Shown here: positions 36,099 through 45,901 of the stretch, one piece after another
Layout: every line of letters starts with the position of its first letter
How positions within the stretch are numbered: position 1 is the first letter of the stretch
NCBI GenBank assembly: GCA_021373015.1
Contig: JAJFTJ010000004.1
Span: 56,178 to 120,177 of the forward strand
DNA from: Nitrospiraceae bacterium
GTDB taxonomy: Bacteria; Nitrospirota; Thermodesulfovibrionia; Thermodesulfovibrionales; UBA1546
DNA length: 64,000 nt
Direction of reading: 5' to 3'
Position numbers and translations under genes: made by a program
Notes under the pieces: model-generated
Seen by the model: only the letters and a program-made list of their open reading frames with translations
Told to the model about the DNA's origin: nothing
Database searches by the model: none

Positions 36099-37070
36099 GT
36101 GAAAAAATTCAGGACAGATCTTTTTTCATGCTCAGGCTTTCTGATTCTTCTGCTTGTCCTGCCAAAATTCCTGACTAATGACTACTACACAAACACACTA
36201 ACGCTTTCATGGATCCATGCAATAATAGCCGTAGGACTTAACCTGCTTATCGGATACGCAGGGCAGATATCATTGGGTCATGCAGCATTTTACGGCATAG
36301 CCGCTTATACAACAGCAATACTCACCACAACATTCTCTTTGCCAATAATCGCTGGGATGCTTGCCGGAATCATAGTAGTTGCAATCGTCGCATATCTTAT
36401 AGGAATTCCAACACTTAAATTAAAGGGACATTATTTAGCAATGGGGACACTCGGATTCGGGATAATTGTTTATATATTTTTCAACGAGACTATAAGCATT
36501 ACAGGAGGGCCTTCAGGTTTTACAGGTATTCCCAGACTTAATATCTTCGGCTTTAAATTCGATTCAGACCTTTCATATTATTATGTTGTCACAGTAGTTC
36601 TTACTCTCATAATCTTTGTCTCGCTTAATATCATAAATTCCAGAATAGGCCGAGCCCTGCGTGCTATTCACACAAGCGAATCAGCCGCACAGATCGCAGG
36701 CATCGACATATCAAAGTACAAACTCTTTGTCTTTGTGCTTTCAGCCATCTTTGCAGCAATCGCAGGAGTGCTTTATGCGCATTATCTTTCATTTGTTGCG
36801 CCTTCTTCATTTGGGTTTAATTTTTCTATTGAGCTTCTTGCCATGGTAGTTCTCGGGGGTATGGCAAACATATGGGGAGCTGTTGCAGGCGCATTGTTTC
36901 TTACAGTCCTGCCTGAATTCCTAAGGACATTTGAAAACATAGAGATCCTCCTTTACGGTGCAATACTTATAGTCTGCATGATATTTCTTCCAGGCGGAAT
37001 TGCCGGCGGAATTTTTAAAATCATGAAAATATTTAAAAGGGAAAAAGCAGTTGATGCAGAAAAACAATAA
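36099..37070 (+). CDS. livM: Branched-chain amino-acid ABC permease LivM
   Basis: The product (323 aa) is a LivM-type permease: GYAGQISLGHAAFYGIAAYT (about 54-73), GRALRAIHTSESAAQIAGI, and the VVLGGMANIWGAVAGA coupling loop, with about nine or ten membrane segments. The start is GTG one base past the livH stop. Its end overlaps the livG start. Confidence 0.95.
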   Translation: MKKFRTDLFSCSGFLILLLVLPKFLTNDYYTNTLTLSWIHAIIAVGLNLLIGYAGQISLGHAAFYGIAAYTTAILTTTFSLPIIAGMLAGIIVVAIVAYLIGIPTLKLKGHYLAMGTLGFGIIVYIFFNETISITGGPSGFTGIPRLNIFGFKFDSDLSYYYVVTVVLTLIIFVSLNIINSRIGRALRAIHTSESAAQIAGIDISKYKLFVFVLSAIFAAIAGVLYAHYLSFVAPSSFGFNFSIELLAMVVLGGMANIWGAVAGALFLTVLPEFLRTFENIEILLYGAILIVCMIFLPGGIAGGIFKIMKIFKREKAVDAEKQ

Positions 37071-37830
37071 TATTCTTGACTGCAAAAATATAAGTGTGAG
37101 ATTCGGCGGAGTTCAGGCGCTGAACAATATCGATTTTTCAGCCCGTGAAAAAAATATAACAGCAATAATCGGACCTAACGGAGCAGGAAAAACTACGCTA
37201 TTAAATGTTATAAGCGGATTCATTAAACCTGATAAAGGCTTAATAGAATTTACAGGCAATGACATAACATGCATTCCCTCTCATGACAGGGGCAAAAAAG
37301 GCATAGCAAGAACATTTCAGAATGTGGAAATATTCTCCAATATGTCTTTACTCGAAAATGTTATGACAGGATATCACAGCAAGGTCAAATATTCTGTGTT
37401 TGATACAATACTTAGAACTCCTCGATATTGGAAACACGAAGCCTCATGCATAAAAAATGCTGAATCAGAGCTTGAGTTTATCGGGATGCTCGAAGAAAAA
37501 GACATGTCTGCAGATGAACTTTCATTCGGAAAACAAAGGCTTCTGGAGATAGCAAGGGCAATAGCATCAAAACCAATCCTGCTTCTTCTGGATGAACCTG
37601 CAGCAGGACTCAACATAAGAGAAACACATCATCTGGGCGAGATGATAAAACAGATAAGAGACAGATACAACATAACGATAGTTCTTGTAGAACATGACAT
37701 GGATCTGGTTATGCGCATAAGCGACAGGATAACGGCACTTAATTTCGGAGAGGTCATTGCTGAAGGCACTCCGATTGAGATACAGAAAAATCAGGATGTG
37801 ATAACAGCGTATCTTGGAGTTGATGAATAA
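37054..37830 (+). CDS. livG: Branched-chain amino-acid ABC ATPase LivG
   Basis: The product (258 aa) is a LivG-type ATPase with Walker [12 protein letters not shown], an LSFGKQRLLEIARAI signature where the usual SGG is replaced by SFG, and LLLLDEPAAGLN. A D-loop and a switch histidine (VEHDMDLV) follow. ATG 37054 overlaps livM by 17 bases; a TTG one codon earlier is also possible. Confidence 0.95.
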   Translation: MQKNNNILDCKNISVRFGGVQALNNIDFSAREKNITAIIGPNGAGKTTLLNVISGFIKPDKGLIEFTGNDITCIPSHDRGKKGIARTFQNVEIFSNMSLLENVMTGYHSKVKYSVFDTILRTPRYWKHEASCIKNAESELEFIGMLEEKDMSADELSFGKQRLLEIARAIASKPILLLLDEPAAGLNIRETHHLGEMIKQIRDRYNITIVLVEHDMDLVMRISDRITALNFGEVIAEGTPIEIQKNQDVITAYLGVDE

Positions 37831-37833
37831 CAG

Positions 37834-38574
37834 ATGCTGACTTTAAAAAATATAGATGTATTTTACGGAAAGATACATGCTGTAAAACATGCGTCGCTTC
37901 ATGTCAGAAAAGGCGAAATAGTCACTCTGATAGGAGGCAACGGCGCAGGCAAGACCACCCTGCTCTGCACAATATCAGGATTGATAAGGTCAAACAACGG
38001 CAGCATAATATATGAAGGAGTTGATATTTCCAGATGCAGTCCTGACAGGGTAGTCAGCATGGGCATATCTCATGTGCCTGAAGGAAGACTTGTGTTCAAA
38101 CCTTTAAGCATTGAAGACAATCTCACACTCGGAGCATTTCACAGGCATTCATACAAAAAAAATGCCGAGATAAAAAACGACATCGAGAAAATATATTCTA
38201 TATTCCCCGTATTAAAAGAAAGAAGAAAGCAGCATGCAGGCACACTCTCGGGAGGGGAACAGCAGATGCTCGCTATCGGCCGAGCTTTGATGGCAAAACC
38301 AAAACTGCTTTTGCTCGATGAACCGAGCATGGGACTTGCGCCTTTTGTCATCAAAGAAATATTCAGGCATATAGTTGAACTGCGCGATAAATTCGGGCTG
38401 ACCGTGCTGCTGATAGAACAGAATGCAAGAAGCGCTCTAAAAATAGCAGACAGCGGATATGTTATTGAGACAGGAAGAATAGTTCTGCAGGGTGCTGCGG
38501 AAGATCTTCTTTCTAACAAAGATGTGCAGCGCGCATATCTTGGCAGAGATCTTGATTCTGAAATTAAAATGTAA
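37834..38574 (+). CDS. livF: Branched-chain amino-acid ABC ATPase LivF
   Basis: The product (246 aa) is a LivF-type ATPase: Walker [12 protein letters not shown], the signature [29 protein letters not shown] and [12 protein letters not shown]. It begins three bases after the livG stop and completes a full transporter. Confidence 0.95.
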   Translation: MLTLKNIDVFYGKIHAVKHASLHVRKGEIVTLIGGNGAGKTTLLCTISGLIRSNNGSIIYEGVDISRCSPDRVVSMGISHVPEGRLVFKPLSIEDNLTLGAFHRHSYKKNAEIKNDIEKIYSIFPVLKERRKQHAGTLSGGEQQMLAIGRALMAKPKLLLLDEPSMGLAPFVIKEIFRHIVELRDKFGLTVLLIEQNARSALKIADSGYVIETGRIVLQGAAEDLLSNKDVQRAYLGRDLDSEIKM

Positions 38575-38594
38575 AAATAAATATGGAGGAACTT

Positions 38595-39893
38595 ATGTAC
38601 TGGGAACCTGATAAAGAGACAATGGAAAGAGAAGAACTGGAACAGCTTCAGCTTGAGAGACTTCAGGCAACGCTCTCAAGAGTCTATATGAATGTGCCGT
38701 TCTACAGAAAAAAATTCGATGAGATGGGAATAGACATTGACGATTTCCGCTCTTTAAAAGACCTGCAGAAACTCCCATTCACAACAAAAAATGACTTAAG
38801 GGAAAACTATCCTTATGGACTGTTCGCAGTGCCTTTGAGAGAAGTTGTAAGGATTCACGCATCATCAGGCACAACCGGAATGTCCACTGTTGTCGGATAC
38901 ACAAAAAATGACATCAAGACGTGGTCTGATCTTGCGGCAAGGGTCATGACAGCAGCCGGGGTCACAAAAGACGATGTCGTTCAGATAGCATTCGGCTACG
39001 GCCTCTTCACAGGAGGATTCGGAATTCACTACGGCGCAGAACGCATCGGCGCATCCGTAATCCCAATATCAAGCGGGAACACAGCAAGACAGATAAAGAT
39101 AATGCAGGATTTTAAGACAACCGCTCTGATATGCACCCCCAGCTATGCTTTGCAGATAGCAGAGACAATGCTTGAGATGGGGATAAACACCAACTCGCTG
39201 TCGCTTAAATATGGTCTTTTCGGAGCAGAGCCCTGGTCAGAAGCAATGAGAAAAGAGATACAGGATAAACTAAAGATAATCGCAACAGACAATTACGGAT
39301 TGAGCGAGGTCATGGGTCCGGGTGTTTCAGGAGAATGTCTTGAAAGAAACGGCCTTCACATAAACGAAGACCACTTCTTGGTCGAGATAGTTAACCCCGA
39401 GACATTAAAACCTGTTCCGGCAGGAGAAACAGGAGAACTTGTCATAACAACACTCACAAAAGAAGCATTCCCTGTAATAAGATTCAGAACGCGCGACTTA
39501 ACAAAGCTCATTCCCGAACAATGTCCATGCGGAAGAAAATTCATAAGGATGCAGAGAACAATGGGAAGAACAGACGATATGCTGATAATAAGAGGTGTCA
39601 ATGTATTTCCTTCACAGATAGAAACAGTGCTCTTCGAGATAGAAGGCACAGAACCTCATTACCAGATAATATTGGAGCGCAAAGGAGCACTTGACACAGC
39701 CACAATAGAAGTCGAAGTCTCAGAGTCAATATTCTTCGATGAGATGAAAAAACAGAATGAACTCATCGACACTATCAAAAAACGCCTTGCATCAAACCTC
39801 GGCGTCTCGGTTAACGTAAAGCTCGTCGAGAAAAAAACACTCGAAAGAACAGAAGGCAAATCAAAAAGAATAATTGACAACAGAAAACTGTGA
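38595..39893 (+). CDS. paaK: Phenylacetate-CoA ligase (second copy)
   Basis: This 432-residue paralogue keeps all the adenylate-forming motifs seen in the first copy: [41 protein letters not shown], and [16 protein letters not shown]. The P-loop lysine position differs (GTTGMS rather than GTTGKP), which may alter kinetics or substrate. ATG 38595 follows GGAGG (38586-38590) by four bases; an ATG at 38583 has no site. The two copies probably serve different aryl or acyl acids within one operon. Confidence 0.93.
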   Translation: MYWEPDKETMEREELEQLQLERLQATLSRVYMNVPFYRKKFDEMGIDIDDFRSLKDLQKLPFTTKNDLRENYPYGLFAVPLREVVRIHASSGTTGMSTVVGYTKNDIKTWSDLAARVMTAAGVTKDDVVQIAFGYGLFTGGFGIHYGAERIGASVIPISSGNTARQIKIMQDFKTTALICTPSYALQIAETMLEMGINTNSLSLKYGLFGAEPWSEAMRKEIQDKLKIIATDNYGLSEVMGPGVSGECLERNGLHINEDHFLVEIVNPETLKPVPAGETGELVITTLTKEAFPVIRFRTRDLTKLIPEQCPCGRKFIRMQRTMGRTDDMLIIRGVNVFPSQIETVLFEIEGTEPHYQIILERKGALDTATIEVEVSESIFFDEMKKQNELIDTIKKRLASNLGVSVNVKLVEKKTLERTEGKSKRIIDNRKL

Positions 39894-40471
39894 AACTATC
39901 GGAACTGATACAGATATTTTTCCTTTAAATTCCAGAATTTCTTTATTGCGGAGAAGCTGCAGCTGATGGGGGATTTTGGGGTCAGGGATATCTTTACTCT
40001 TTCAATGTGATAAGTCATTTAAAAATTTATACAGCAATTTTGATATTTTTCTTCTTTCGCTACTCACATCCATACAGTATGCATGTCCATAAACCTGGGC
40101 GTATCTTAAAGAAAAAACGTTTATCTTGAACAATGCTACGGATACTCGCAAATGGAGTTTTTGTTTCCCAAATACAATCTTTAATTCTCAGCACTTCTTG
40201 ATACAAAAAACCAAGGGTAGCATAGCCGCCATTGGCTTCCATAGCTTTTAGAACTGCTTCATACTGTTTCATAAAAGTATATTATCAAAACACAAATTTT
40301 TTGGCTATTTATCTTCAGCACAACTGCAGGGCAACCGTCTTCTGGGTCAAAAAATCCAAAGGCTACAACTTCCTCCTCATCATGCACGAGCACTTGCTCA
40401 TATTTTACAAACCGTTTTTCTAAAAAATGTTTTAAAATAGCTTATTAAGTCTGAAAATGGAGTGAAGAAAG
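39894..40471. other. Decayed intergenic zone between the liv/paaK and aro blocks
   Basis: This 578-base spacer holds one short minus-strand reading frame (40060-40272) and no clear promoter. Near 39974-40014 is a TTTTGGGGTCAGGGATATC stretch followed by a T-rich tail. It resembles the GGGGTCAG ends I associate with REP-type (Y1) transposase elements in anaerobes, though no transposase is present. A minus-strand frame from about 40435 to 40263 with no ATG runs into the short frame. The region looks like a site of past insertion and decay. Confidence 0.4.
40060..40272 (-). CDS. Short winged-helix (HARE-HTH-like) protein, possibly truncated
   Basis: The 70-residue product starts MKQYEAVLKAMEANGGYATL and continues with WETKTPFASIRSIVQD and FFKIRPGLW. 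This matches the helix-turn-helix found at the N-terminus of some restriction- or methyltransferase-associated proteins (HARE-HTH type), which are usually longer. Here the frame stops six residues after the conserved PGLW, so it may be a remnant. No ribosome-binding site is seen. The start overlaps an upstream frame that lacks a start codon. Confidence 0.45.
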   Translation of the reverse strand: MKQYEAVLKAMEANGGYATLGFLYQEVLRIKDCIWETKTPFASIRSIVQDKRFFFKIRPGLWTCILYGCE

Positions 40472-41500
40472 ATGAGTTTTCAGTATATAAGAGAAATGCC
40501 GAGCGTAAAAGAGATCCTTGAGACGATTCCCTTGTCTGACGAATTGAAAAAAATAAAGGCAGAAAGAGACAAGGAGATAATCTCTGTGTTCAAGAGAGAT
40601 AGCGATAAATTTCTCGTGATAATCGGCCCCTGCTCTGCTGATAATGAAGATTCCTTATGCGAATATGTTTCAAGGCTCGCAAGACTTCAGGATGAGGTTA
40701 AGGAGAAATTAATTCTTATTCCCAGAATTTATACGAACAAGCCGCGCACAACTGGCGAAGGATATAAAGGAATGGCTCACCAGCCAAAGCCTTCTGAAGA
40801 ACCTAATATGTTAAAAGGACTCAAGGCAATCAGAAAAATGCATATCAGGGCTTTGAAGGAATCGCATCTGACTTCTGCTGATGAGATGCTCTATCCGGGA
40901 AATTATCCGTATCTTGAAGATATCTTGAGTTATGTTGCTGTTGGCGCGCGCTCTGTTGAAAGTCAGCTTCACAGACTGACAATAAGCGGTCTTGATGTTC
41001 CTTCAGGAATGAAGAATCCGACAAGCGGTGATGTTGAGGTTATGCTTAATTCTGTGCAGGCAGCTCAGCTTCCGCATGTGTTTGTTTATAATGGCTGGGA
41101 AGTAAAAACATCAGGGAATCCTCTTACGCACTGCATAATGCGCGGGGCTGTTGATCAGTATGGAACGAACTATCCTAATTATCACTATGAAAATCTTGTC
41201 AGAGTTGCTGAATTATACAAAAAAAGGAATCTGATATTTCCTGCAATCATTGTTGATACCAATCATGCAAACTCTAACAAAAAATTTCAGGAACAGCCTA
41301 GGATAGCAAAAGAGGTCATGAGAAGCAGACAGTTCTCCAAGACACTGAAGAATAAGGTCAAGGGATTGATGATAGAGAGTTATCTTATCGAAGGCTCTCA
41401 GAAAATAAGCGAGAACATCTATGGTAAATCAATCACAGACCCGTGTCTTGGTTGGGAAGATTCTGAAAAACTTTTGAGAGAGCTTGCTGGTTTGGTCTAA
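40472..41500 (+). CDS. aroG: DAHP synthase, class I alpha (AroG/F/H type)
   Basis: This enzyme condenses phosphoenolpyruvate and erythrose-4-phosphate to DAHP, opening the shikimate pathway. The 342-residue product matches the E. coli AroF/G/H subfamily: IIGPCSADN, RIYTNKPRTTGEGYKG, GARSVESQLHR, VDTNHANSNKK, and SITDPCLGWEDSE. An N-terminal stretch of about 40 residues, which in E. coli binds inhibitor, is present. GGAGTGAAGAAAG precedes the ATG. Two DAHP synthases of the other subfamily lie within 4.5 kb. Confidence 0.95.
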   Translation: MSFQYIREMPSVKEILETIPLSDELKKIKAERDKEIISVFKRDSDKFLVIIGPCSADNEDSLCEYVSRLARLQDEVKEKLILIPRIYTNKPRTTGEGYKGMAHQPKPSEEPNMLKGLKAIRKMHIRALKESHLTSADEMLYPGNYPYLEDILSYVAVGARSVESQLHRLTISGLDVPSGMKNPTSGDVEVMLNSVQAAQLPHVFVYNGWEVKTSGNPLTHCIMRGAVDQYGTNYPNYHYENLVRVAELYKKRNLIFPAIIVDTNHANSNKKFQEQPRIAKEVMRSRQFSKTLKNKVKGLMIESYLIEGSQKISENIYGKSITDPCLGWEDSEKLLRELAGLV

Positions 41501-41503
41501 GAT

Positions 41504-42529
41504 TTATTCTTTTATCTTCTTCTTAACAAACTCTTCCATTAATATTATCTTGGCAAAAAGGCTCTTGAATTCTTGAAAGTGCAGAGACTGTGGTCCGTCT
41601 GAGAGCGCGCGTTCAGGGTCAGGATGTATCTCTATCATAACTCCGTCTGCTCCGACAACAATCGATGCCAAAGCCATATGAGAAACAAGACTTCTCCTGC
41701 CTGTTGCATGGCTTGGATCGAATATCACAGGCAGATGAGACATTTTTTTAACCAATGGGATCACAGAGAGGTCTGATGTGTTGCGCGTAGCTGTTTCGAA
41801 AGTCCTTATCCCGCGCTCGCAAAGAACAACATTGGGATTTCCTTCAAGGAGTATGTATTCTGCCGATGCCAGCCATTCCTCAACAGTCGCTGAAAGTCCA
41901 CGCTTTAAGATAACGGGGTTTTTTATCCTTCCTGCTTCTTTTAAGAGATCGAAGTTCTGCATGTTGCGCGCTCCGATTTGAAGCATATCGGATTTTTCAG
42001 AAACAATATTCACATGTTCAGGACTCATCACTTCTGTGACAACTTTAATTCCAACTTCTTTTTTTATGTCATTTAGAATCTCCAGTCCTTCTTCTCTTAA
42101 GCCTTGAAAACTGTGAGGACTTGTTCTTGGTTTGTATGCGCCTGCTCTTAAAACACTGATCCCGAGTTCTTTCAGGAATACTGCAGTGCTGCGAAGCTGT
42201 TCTTTACTCTCTATTGCGCAAGGGCCTGCAATTACAAGAAAAGGAGCTTCTCCGCCGACTTTGATATTATTGCCAAGATTGATAACAGTGTCTGATGGAT
42301 GAAAGTCTCTGCTCACAAGTTTGTAAGGTTTTGTGACATGAATTACTTCCAATATGCCTTTTGCATCTCTTATCTGACTGTCATCGACCCATCCCTGATT
42401 TCCTATCACACCAATTGCAGTTCTCTCGGCTCCGGGAATTGAAACAGGGTTGAGGCCCATTGAGGAGATTATCTTTTTTATATTCTCAATGTCACTGCCA
42501 GTTGCGCTATGATGCATTACAATAAGCAT
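41504..42529 (-). CDS. aroF: DAHP synthase, class I beta, with ferredoxin-like regulatory domain
   Basis: The product (341 aa) belongs to the DAHP synthase subfamily related to KDO8P synthase. An N-terminal ferredoxin-like regulatory domain (about 1-70) precedes a barrel with [48 protein letters not shown] and FDPSHATGRR. It is the only minus-strand gene in this block and ends three bases from aroG, convergent to it. ATG 42529 follows AGAGG; an ATG 11 codons earlier lacks a site. The regulatory domain suggests feedback by Tyr or Phe as in Thermotoga. Confidence 0.94.
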   Translation of the reverse strand: MLIVMHHSATGSDIENIKKIISSMGLNPVSIPGAERTAIGVIGNQGWVDDSQIRDAKGILEVIHVTKPYKLVSRDFHPSDTVINLGNNIKVGGEAPFLVIAGPCAIESKEQLRSTAVFLKELGISVLRAGAYKPRTSPHSFQGLREEGLEILNDIKKEVGIKVVTEVMSPEHVNIVSEKSDMLQIGARNMQNFDLLKEAGRIKNPVILKRGLSATVEEWLASAEYILLEGNPNVVLCERGIRTFETATRNTSDLSVIPLVKKMSHLPVIFDPSHATGRRSLVSHMALASIVVGADGVMIEIHPDPERALSDGPQSLHFQEFKSLFAKIILMEEFVKKKIKE

Positions 42530-42594
42530 ATATTTACCTCTTGGCATTCTTATTCTACACAAGCAGATTTAAAATAGCAAAACACCGGGATACC

Positions 42595-42623
42595 TTGAAA
42601 AAACAGGATGAATTAAGTAATAT
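42595..42623 (+). promoter_or_regulatory. Sigma-70 promoter for the pheA-hisC-aroF-tyrA-aroA run
   Basis: TTGAAA (42595-42600) and TAATAT (42618-42623) are separated by 17 bases. The predicted start near 42630 leaves a leader of about 60 bases before pheA. It lies between the divergent aroF and pheA genes. Confidence 0.5.
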
Positions 42624-42690
42624 TAACTTCTACCAGAAACCAATCATGTTTATTTGAAAACACGTTTCTAGGGATGTCAGAGAGGTAAAA

Positions 42691-43764
42691 ATGAGCGGCC
42701 TTGAAGAACTAAGAAACAAGATTGACAAACTTGATGATGATATCCTCGAGCTGCTGAACAAGCGCGCTGAACTTGCCCTGAAGATCGGGCACATCAAACG
42801 CGAAAAAAATTTCAAGATATACACGCCGGAGCGCGAACAGCAGATTATTGAACGAGTAACAAAGAACAATAAAGGCCCTTTTTCGAATGATTCCTTACGG
42901 GCTGTTTTCAAGGAAATAATCTCAGGTTCTCTGTCTCTTGAAGAACCTGTCAAGGTTTCATATTTTGGTCCTACCGCCACATTTACGCATCTTGCCGCAC
43001 TTAGGCGTTTCGGTTCATCAGCGGCATTTAAACCCGTTGAAAACATAAAAACAGTATTCGAGAATGTGGATACTGGAAAATCGGCTTACGGCGTAGTGCC
43101 CATAGAAAACTCTAATGAAGGTGTCGTAAGTTATACGCTCGATATGTTCATTGACTTTGACCTGAAAGTCTCAGCAGAGATAATACTCGAGATATCGCAC
43201 AACTTGCTCTCACAACAGACTGACAGATCGAAGATAAAAAAAATATATTCTCATCCGCAGGCTATTGCTCAGTGTAGATCATGGCTCAGGATAAATATGA
43301 CGGATGTAACAATAATCGAAGCAACCAGCACTTCAAAGGCAGCAGAGCTTGCTGCTGAGGATAAGGATGCTGCTGCTATTGCAAGCGAACTTGCAGCAAA
43401 AACATATAACCTGAATGTCCTTGAAAAAAACATAGAAGACAACAGGCATAATGTCACAAGATTCCTGGTTATATCAAAAGAATTCCCAAAAAAATCCGGC
43501 AATGACAAAACATCAATAATGTTCTCTATCAAAGATAAACCCGGAGCGCTTTATGAGATACTTATGCCGTTTAAGAAAAGTAAAATAAATCTCACAAAGA
43601 TAGAATCAAGGCCTTCAAAACGCAGGGCATGGGAATATATCTTCTTTGTGGACATAGAAGGGCATGTTGACGACAAAAAGGTGAGCAAGGCAATAGAAGA
43701 AGTAAAAGAGGGCTGTCTGTATCTAAAGATTCTTGGTTCATATCCTCAGGGAAGCATACAGTGA
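42691..43764 (+). CDS. pheA: Chorismate mutase/prephenate dehydratase (P-protein)
   Basis: This bifunctional enzyme turns chorismate to prephenate and then to phenylpyruvate. The 357-residue product has an AroQ chorismate mutase (1-88, LRNKIDKLDDDILELLNKR), a prephenate dehydratase domain (about 92-268, YFGPTATFTHLAA; VVPIENSNEG; NVTRFLVI), and a C-terminal ACT domain (about 275-350) with ESRPSKRRAWEYIFF, which binds phenylalanine for feedback. The stop overlaps the hisC start. Confidence 0.96.
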   Translation: MSGLEELRNKIDKLDDDILELLNKRAELALKIGHIKREKNFKIYTPEREQQIIERVTKNNKGPFSNDSLRAVFKEIISGSLSLEEPVKVSYFGPTATFTHLAALRRFGSSAAFKPVENIKTVFENVDTGKSAYGVVPIENSNEGVVSYTLDMFIDFDLKVSAEIILEISHNLLSQQTDRSKIKKIYSHPQAIAQCRSWLRINMTDVTIIEATSTSKAAELAAEDKDAAAIASELAAKTYNLNVLEKNIEDNRHNVTRFLVISKEFPKKSGNDKTSIMFSIKDKPGALYEILMPFKKSKINLTKIESRPSKRRAWEYIFFVDIEGHVDDKKVSKAIEEVKEGCLYLKILGSYPQGSIQ

Positions 43765-44828
43765 TAAGGCCTTCTGAATATGTTCTGGACATCCAGCCTT
43801 ATGTGCCGGGTAAACCATTAGAAGAACTCGAAAGAGAACTCGGGATACAAAATTCTATCAAGCTCGCATCGAATGAAAATCCTCTGGGACCGTCTCCTGC
43901 TGCATTAAAAATAATTAAAAGTTCGATAAAAAATTTGAACAGATATCCTGACGGAAGCGGTTATTATCTGAAAAAAGAATTATCAAAAACGCTGTCTGTT
44001 AATGAGGATGAACTAATACTGGGGAATGGCTCGAATGAACTGATTGATGCAGCAGTAAGGACTTTTTTAAAAGCAGGAGACGAGGCTGTAATGGCAGTTC
44101 CTTCTTTTGTTGTCTACTCTATGTCTGTTAAAGCTGTGGGCGGAAAGCCGATACAGATACCTCTTAAGAACTACACACATGATCTTGATGCAATGGCTGA
44201 TGCAGTCACGTCAAATACAAAGATAATCTTTATTGCCAATCCGAACAACCCGACAGGCACAATAAACAAAAAAAACGAGTTTGATAAAATGATGAGCAGG
44301 ATTTCCGACGATATCCTGATTGTTGTTGATGAGGCTTATTATGAATATGTATCTGCCCTTGATTATGCAGACAGTTTTGAACACTTCAGAAAAAGAGACA
44401 ATCTTCTGATACTGAGGACATTTTCAAAGATATACGGACTTGCAGGTTTGAGGATTGGTTACGGGATTGCAAAGAAAGAGATAATTAATGCCATGGACAG
44501 GATAAGAGAACCATTCAATACAAACACTCTGGCGCAGTGTGCAGCATTAGCAGCTCTGTCTGATAGCAGACATGTTAAAAAAACAAAAAGAATAAATGAA
44601 AAAGGCAAGAAATATCTCTATAAAGAGCTGAAATCACTCGGATTAAATTATATCCCTACTCAGGCAAATTTTATTTATATGCCTGTGAAGGCTCCCATGT
44701 CTTTGTATGAGAAGCTGCTTAAAAGAGGAGTTATCATAAGATCAATGGGGCTTGATGCAATAAGGGTTACCATAGGACTTAAAGAAGAGAATGAACGTTT
44801 TATACAGGAATTAAAAAATATATTGTGA
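43761..44828 (+). CDS. hisC: Histidinol-phosphate/aromatic aminotransferase
   Basis: The product (355 aa) is a fold-type I PLP enzyme of the HisC family: KLASNENPLGPS, GNGSNELID, ANPNNPTGT (about 159-167), VVDEAYYEY, and the PLP lysine K223 in RTFSKIYGLAGLRIGYG. HisC homologues commonly use aromatic 2-oxo acids as well as histidinol phosphate. Placement between pheA and tyrA suggests it makes phenylalanine and tyrosine. The GTG start overlaps the pheA stop by four bases. Confidence 0.93.
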   Translation: MIRPSEYVLDIQPYVPGKPLEELERELGIQNSIKLASNENPLGPSPAALKIIKSSIKNLNRYPDGSGYYLKKELSKTLSVNEDELILGNGSNELIDAAVRTFLKAGDEAVMAVPSFVVYSMSVKAVGGKPIQIPLKNYTHDLDAMADAVTSNTKIIFIANPNNPTGTINKKNEFDKMMSRISDDILIVVDEAYYEYVSALDYADSFEHFRKRDNLLILRTFSKIYGLAGLRIGYGIAKKEIINAMDRIREPFNTNTLAQCAALAALSDSRHVKKTKRINEKGKKYLYKELKSLGLNYIPTQANFIYMPVKAPMSLYEKLLKRGVIIRSMGLDAIRVTIGLKEENERFIQELKNIL

Positions 44829-44863
44829 GAATAATTAGTTAATGAAATTAAAAGAGGAGCAAA

Positions 44864-45889
44864 ATGGATATCATTGTATTAAATAGCAGAGCAGCGCAGA
44901 GAGACATAAGCAGCATAGTCAATAAATTAAAGATCCGCGGGCTTAAAGCACATATATCGCACGGCACAGAAAAGATAGTCATAGGAGTTATCGGAGACAC
45001 ATCAAAAGTTACGGAGGAGCAGGAAAACGCCTTCAGGATGATGAGAGGCGTAGAAGAAGTAGTAAGGATAATCAAACCATACAAACTCGCCAACATAAAT
45101 TTCAAGGCAAAAGATACTCTGGTAAAAGTAAAAGGCAAAGTAATAGGAGGGAAAAAGATCCCTGTTATTGCCGGGCCATGCGCAATAGAGAACAAGGCAA
45201 TGATAATCAATGTGGCTAAAAAGGTAAAGGCTGCCGGCGCATCATTTATAAGGGGCGGAGCTTACAAACCCCGCACATCTCCTTATGCCTTTCAGGGACT
45301 TGGACTCGAAGGATTGAAATATCTTTCAGAGGCAGGGAAACAAACAGGACTTCCTGTTGTTACGGAGATAATGGATCCGAGAGATCTGGATCTGATGATT
45401 AAATATGCAGACATAATACAGATAGGCGCAAGAAATATGCAGAACTTCAGACTCCTTCTCGAAGTAGGCATGTGCCACAAGCCGATTCTGCTTAAGAGAG
45501 GACTCTCGGCAACAATAAAAGAACTGCTTATGGCAGCGGAATATATCATGTCAAAGGGGAATCTTGATGTTATTCTCTGCGAAAGAGGAATACGCACATT
45601 CGAGACTGAGACAAGAAACACTCTTGACCTCAGCGCTATCCCTGTGCTCCAGCAGAAGACACACCTGCCTGTTGTTGTTGATCCAAGCCACGGAGTAGGC
45701 AAGTGGGATATTGTTCCTCCTATGGCAAAGGCAGCAATTGCTGCCGGAGCTGACGGACTGCTTATAGAAGTCCACACAAATCCCGAAGAGGCAATGTCAG
45801 ATGGAGAACAGTCGCTCACACCTAATGCCTTCAAGAAACTCATGGCTGAACTAAAACCAATAGCAAAAGCTGTTGGAAGAGAAATATAA
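44864..45889 (+). CDS. aroF: DAHP synthase, class I beta (second copy)
   Basis: The product (341 aa) is close to the minus-strand copy in structure: an N-terminal ferredoxin-like domain (1-70), then [48 protein letters not shown] and [16 protein letters not shown] lies before the ATG. Within the pheA-aroA run it is the operon's own DAHP synthase. Differences in the regulatory domain suggest different feedback ligands. Confidence 0.95.
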   Translation: MDIIVLNSRAAQRDISSIVNKLKIRGLKAHISHGTEKIVIGVIGDTSKVTEEQENAFRMMRGVEEVVRIIKPYKLANINFKAKDTLVKVKGKVIGGKKIPVIAGPCAIENKAMIINVAKKVKAAGASFIRGGAYKPRTSPYAFQGLGLEGLKYLSEAGKQTGLPVVTEIMDPRDLDLMIKYADIIQIGARNMQNFRLLLEVGMCHKPILLKRGLSATIKELLMAAEYIMSKGNLDVILCERGIRTFETETRNTLDLSAIPVLQQKTHLPVVVDPSHGVGKWDIVPPMAKAAIAAGADGLLIEVHTNPEEAMSDGEQSLTPNAFKKLMAELKPIAKAVGREI

Positions 45890-45901
45890 ATATAAAAAAT
45901 A

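Noticed and set aside
40232..40423. Plus-strand 63-codon frame in the aroG spacer
   Set aside because: Aromatic-rich, no ribosome-binding site, and antisense to a more protein-like minus-strand frame.
45292..45843. Minus-strand frame of 183 codons opposite the second aroF
   Set aside because: Antisense to catalytic barrel motifs; composition typical of shadow frames.
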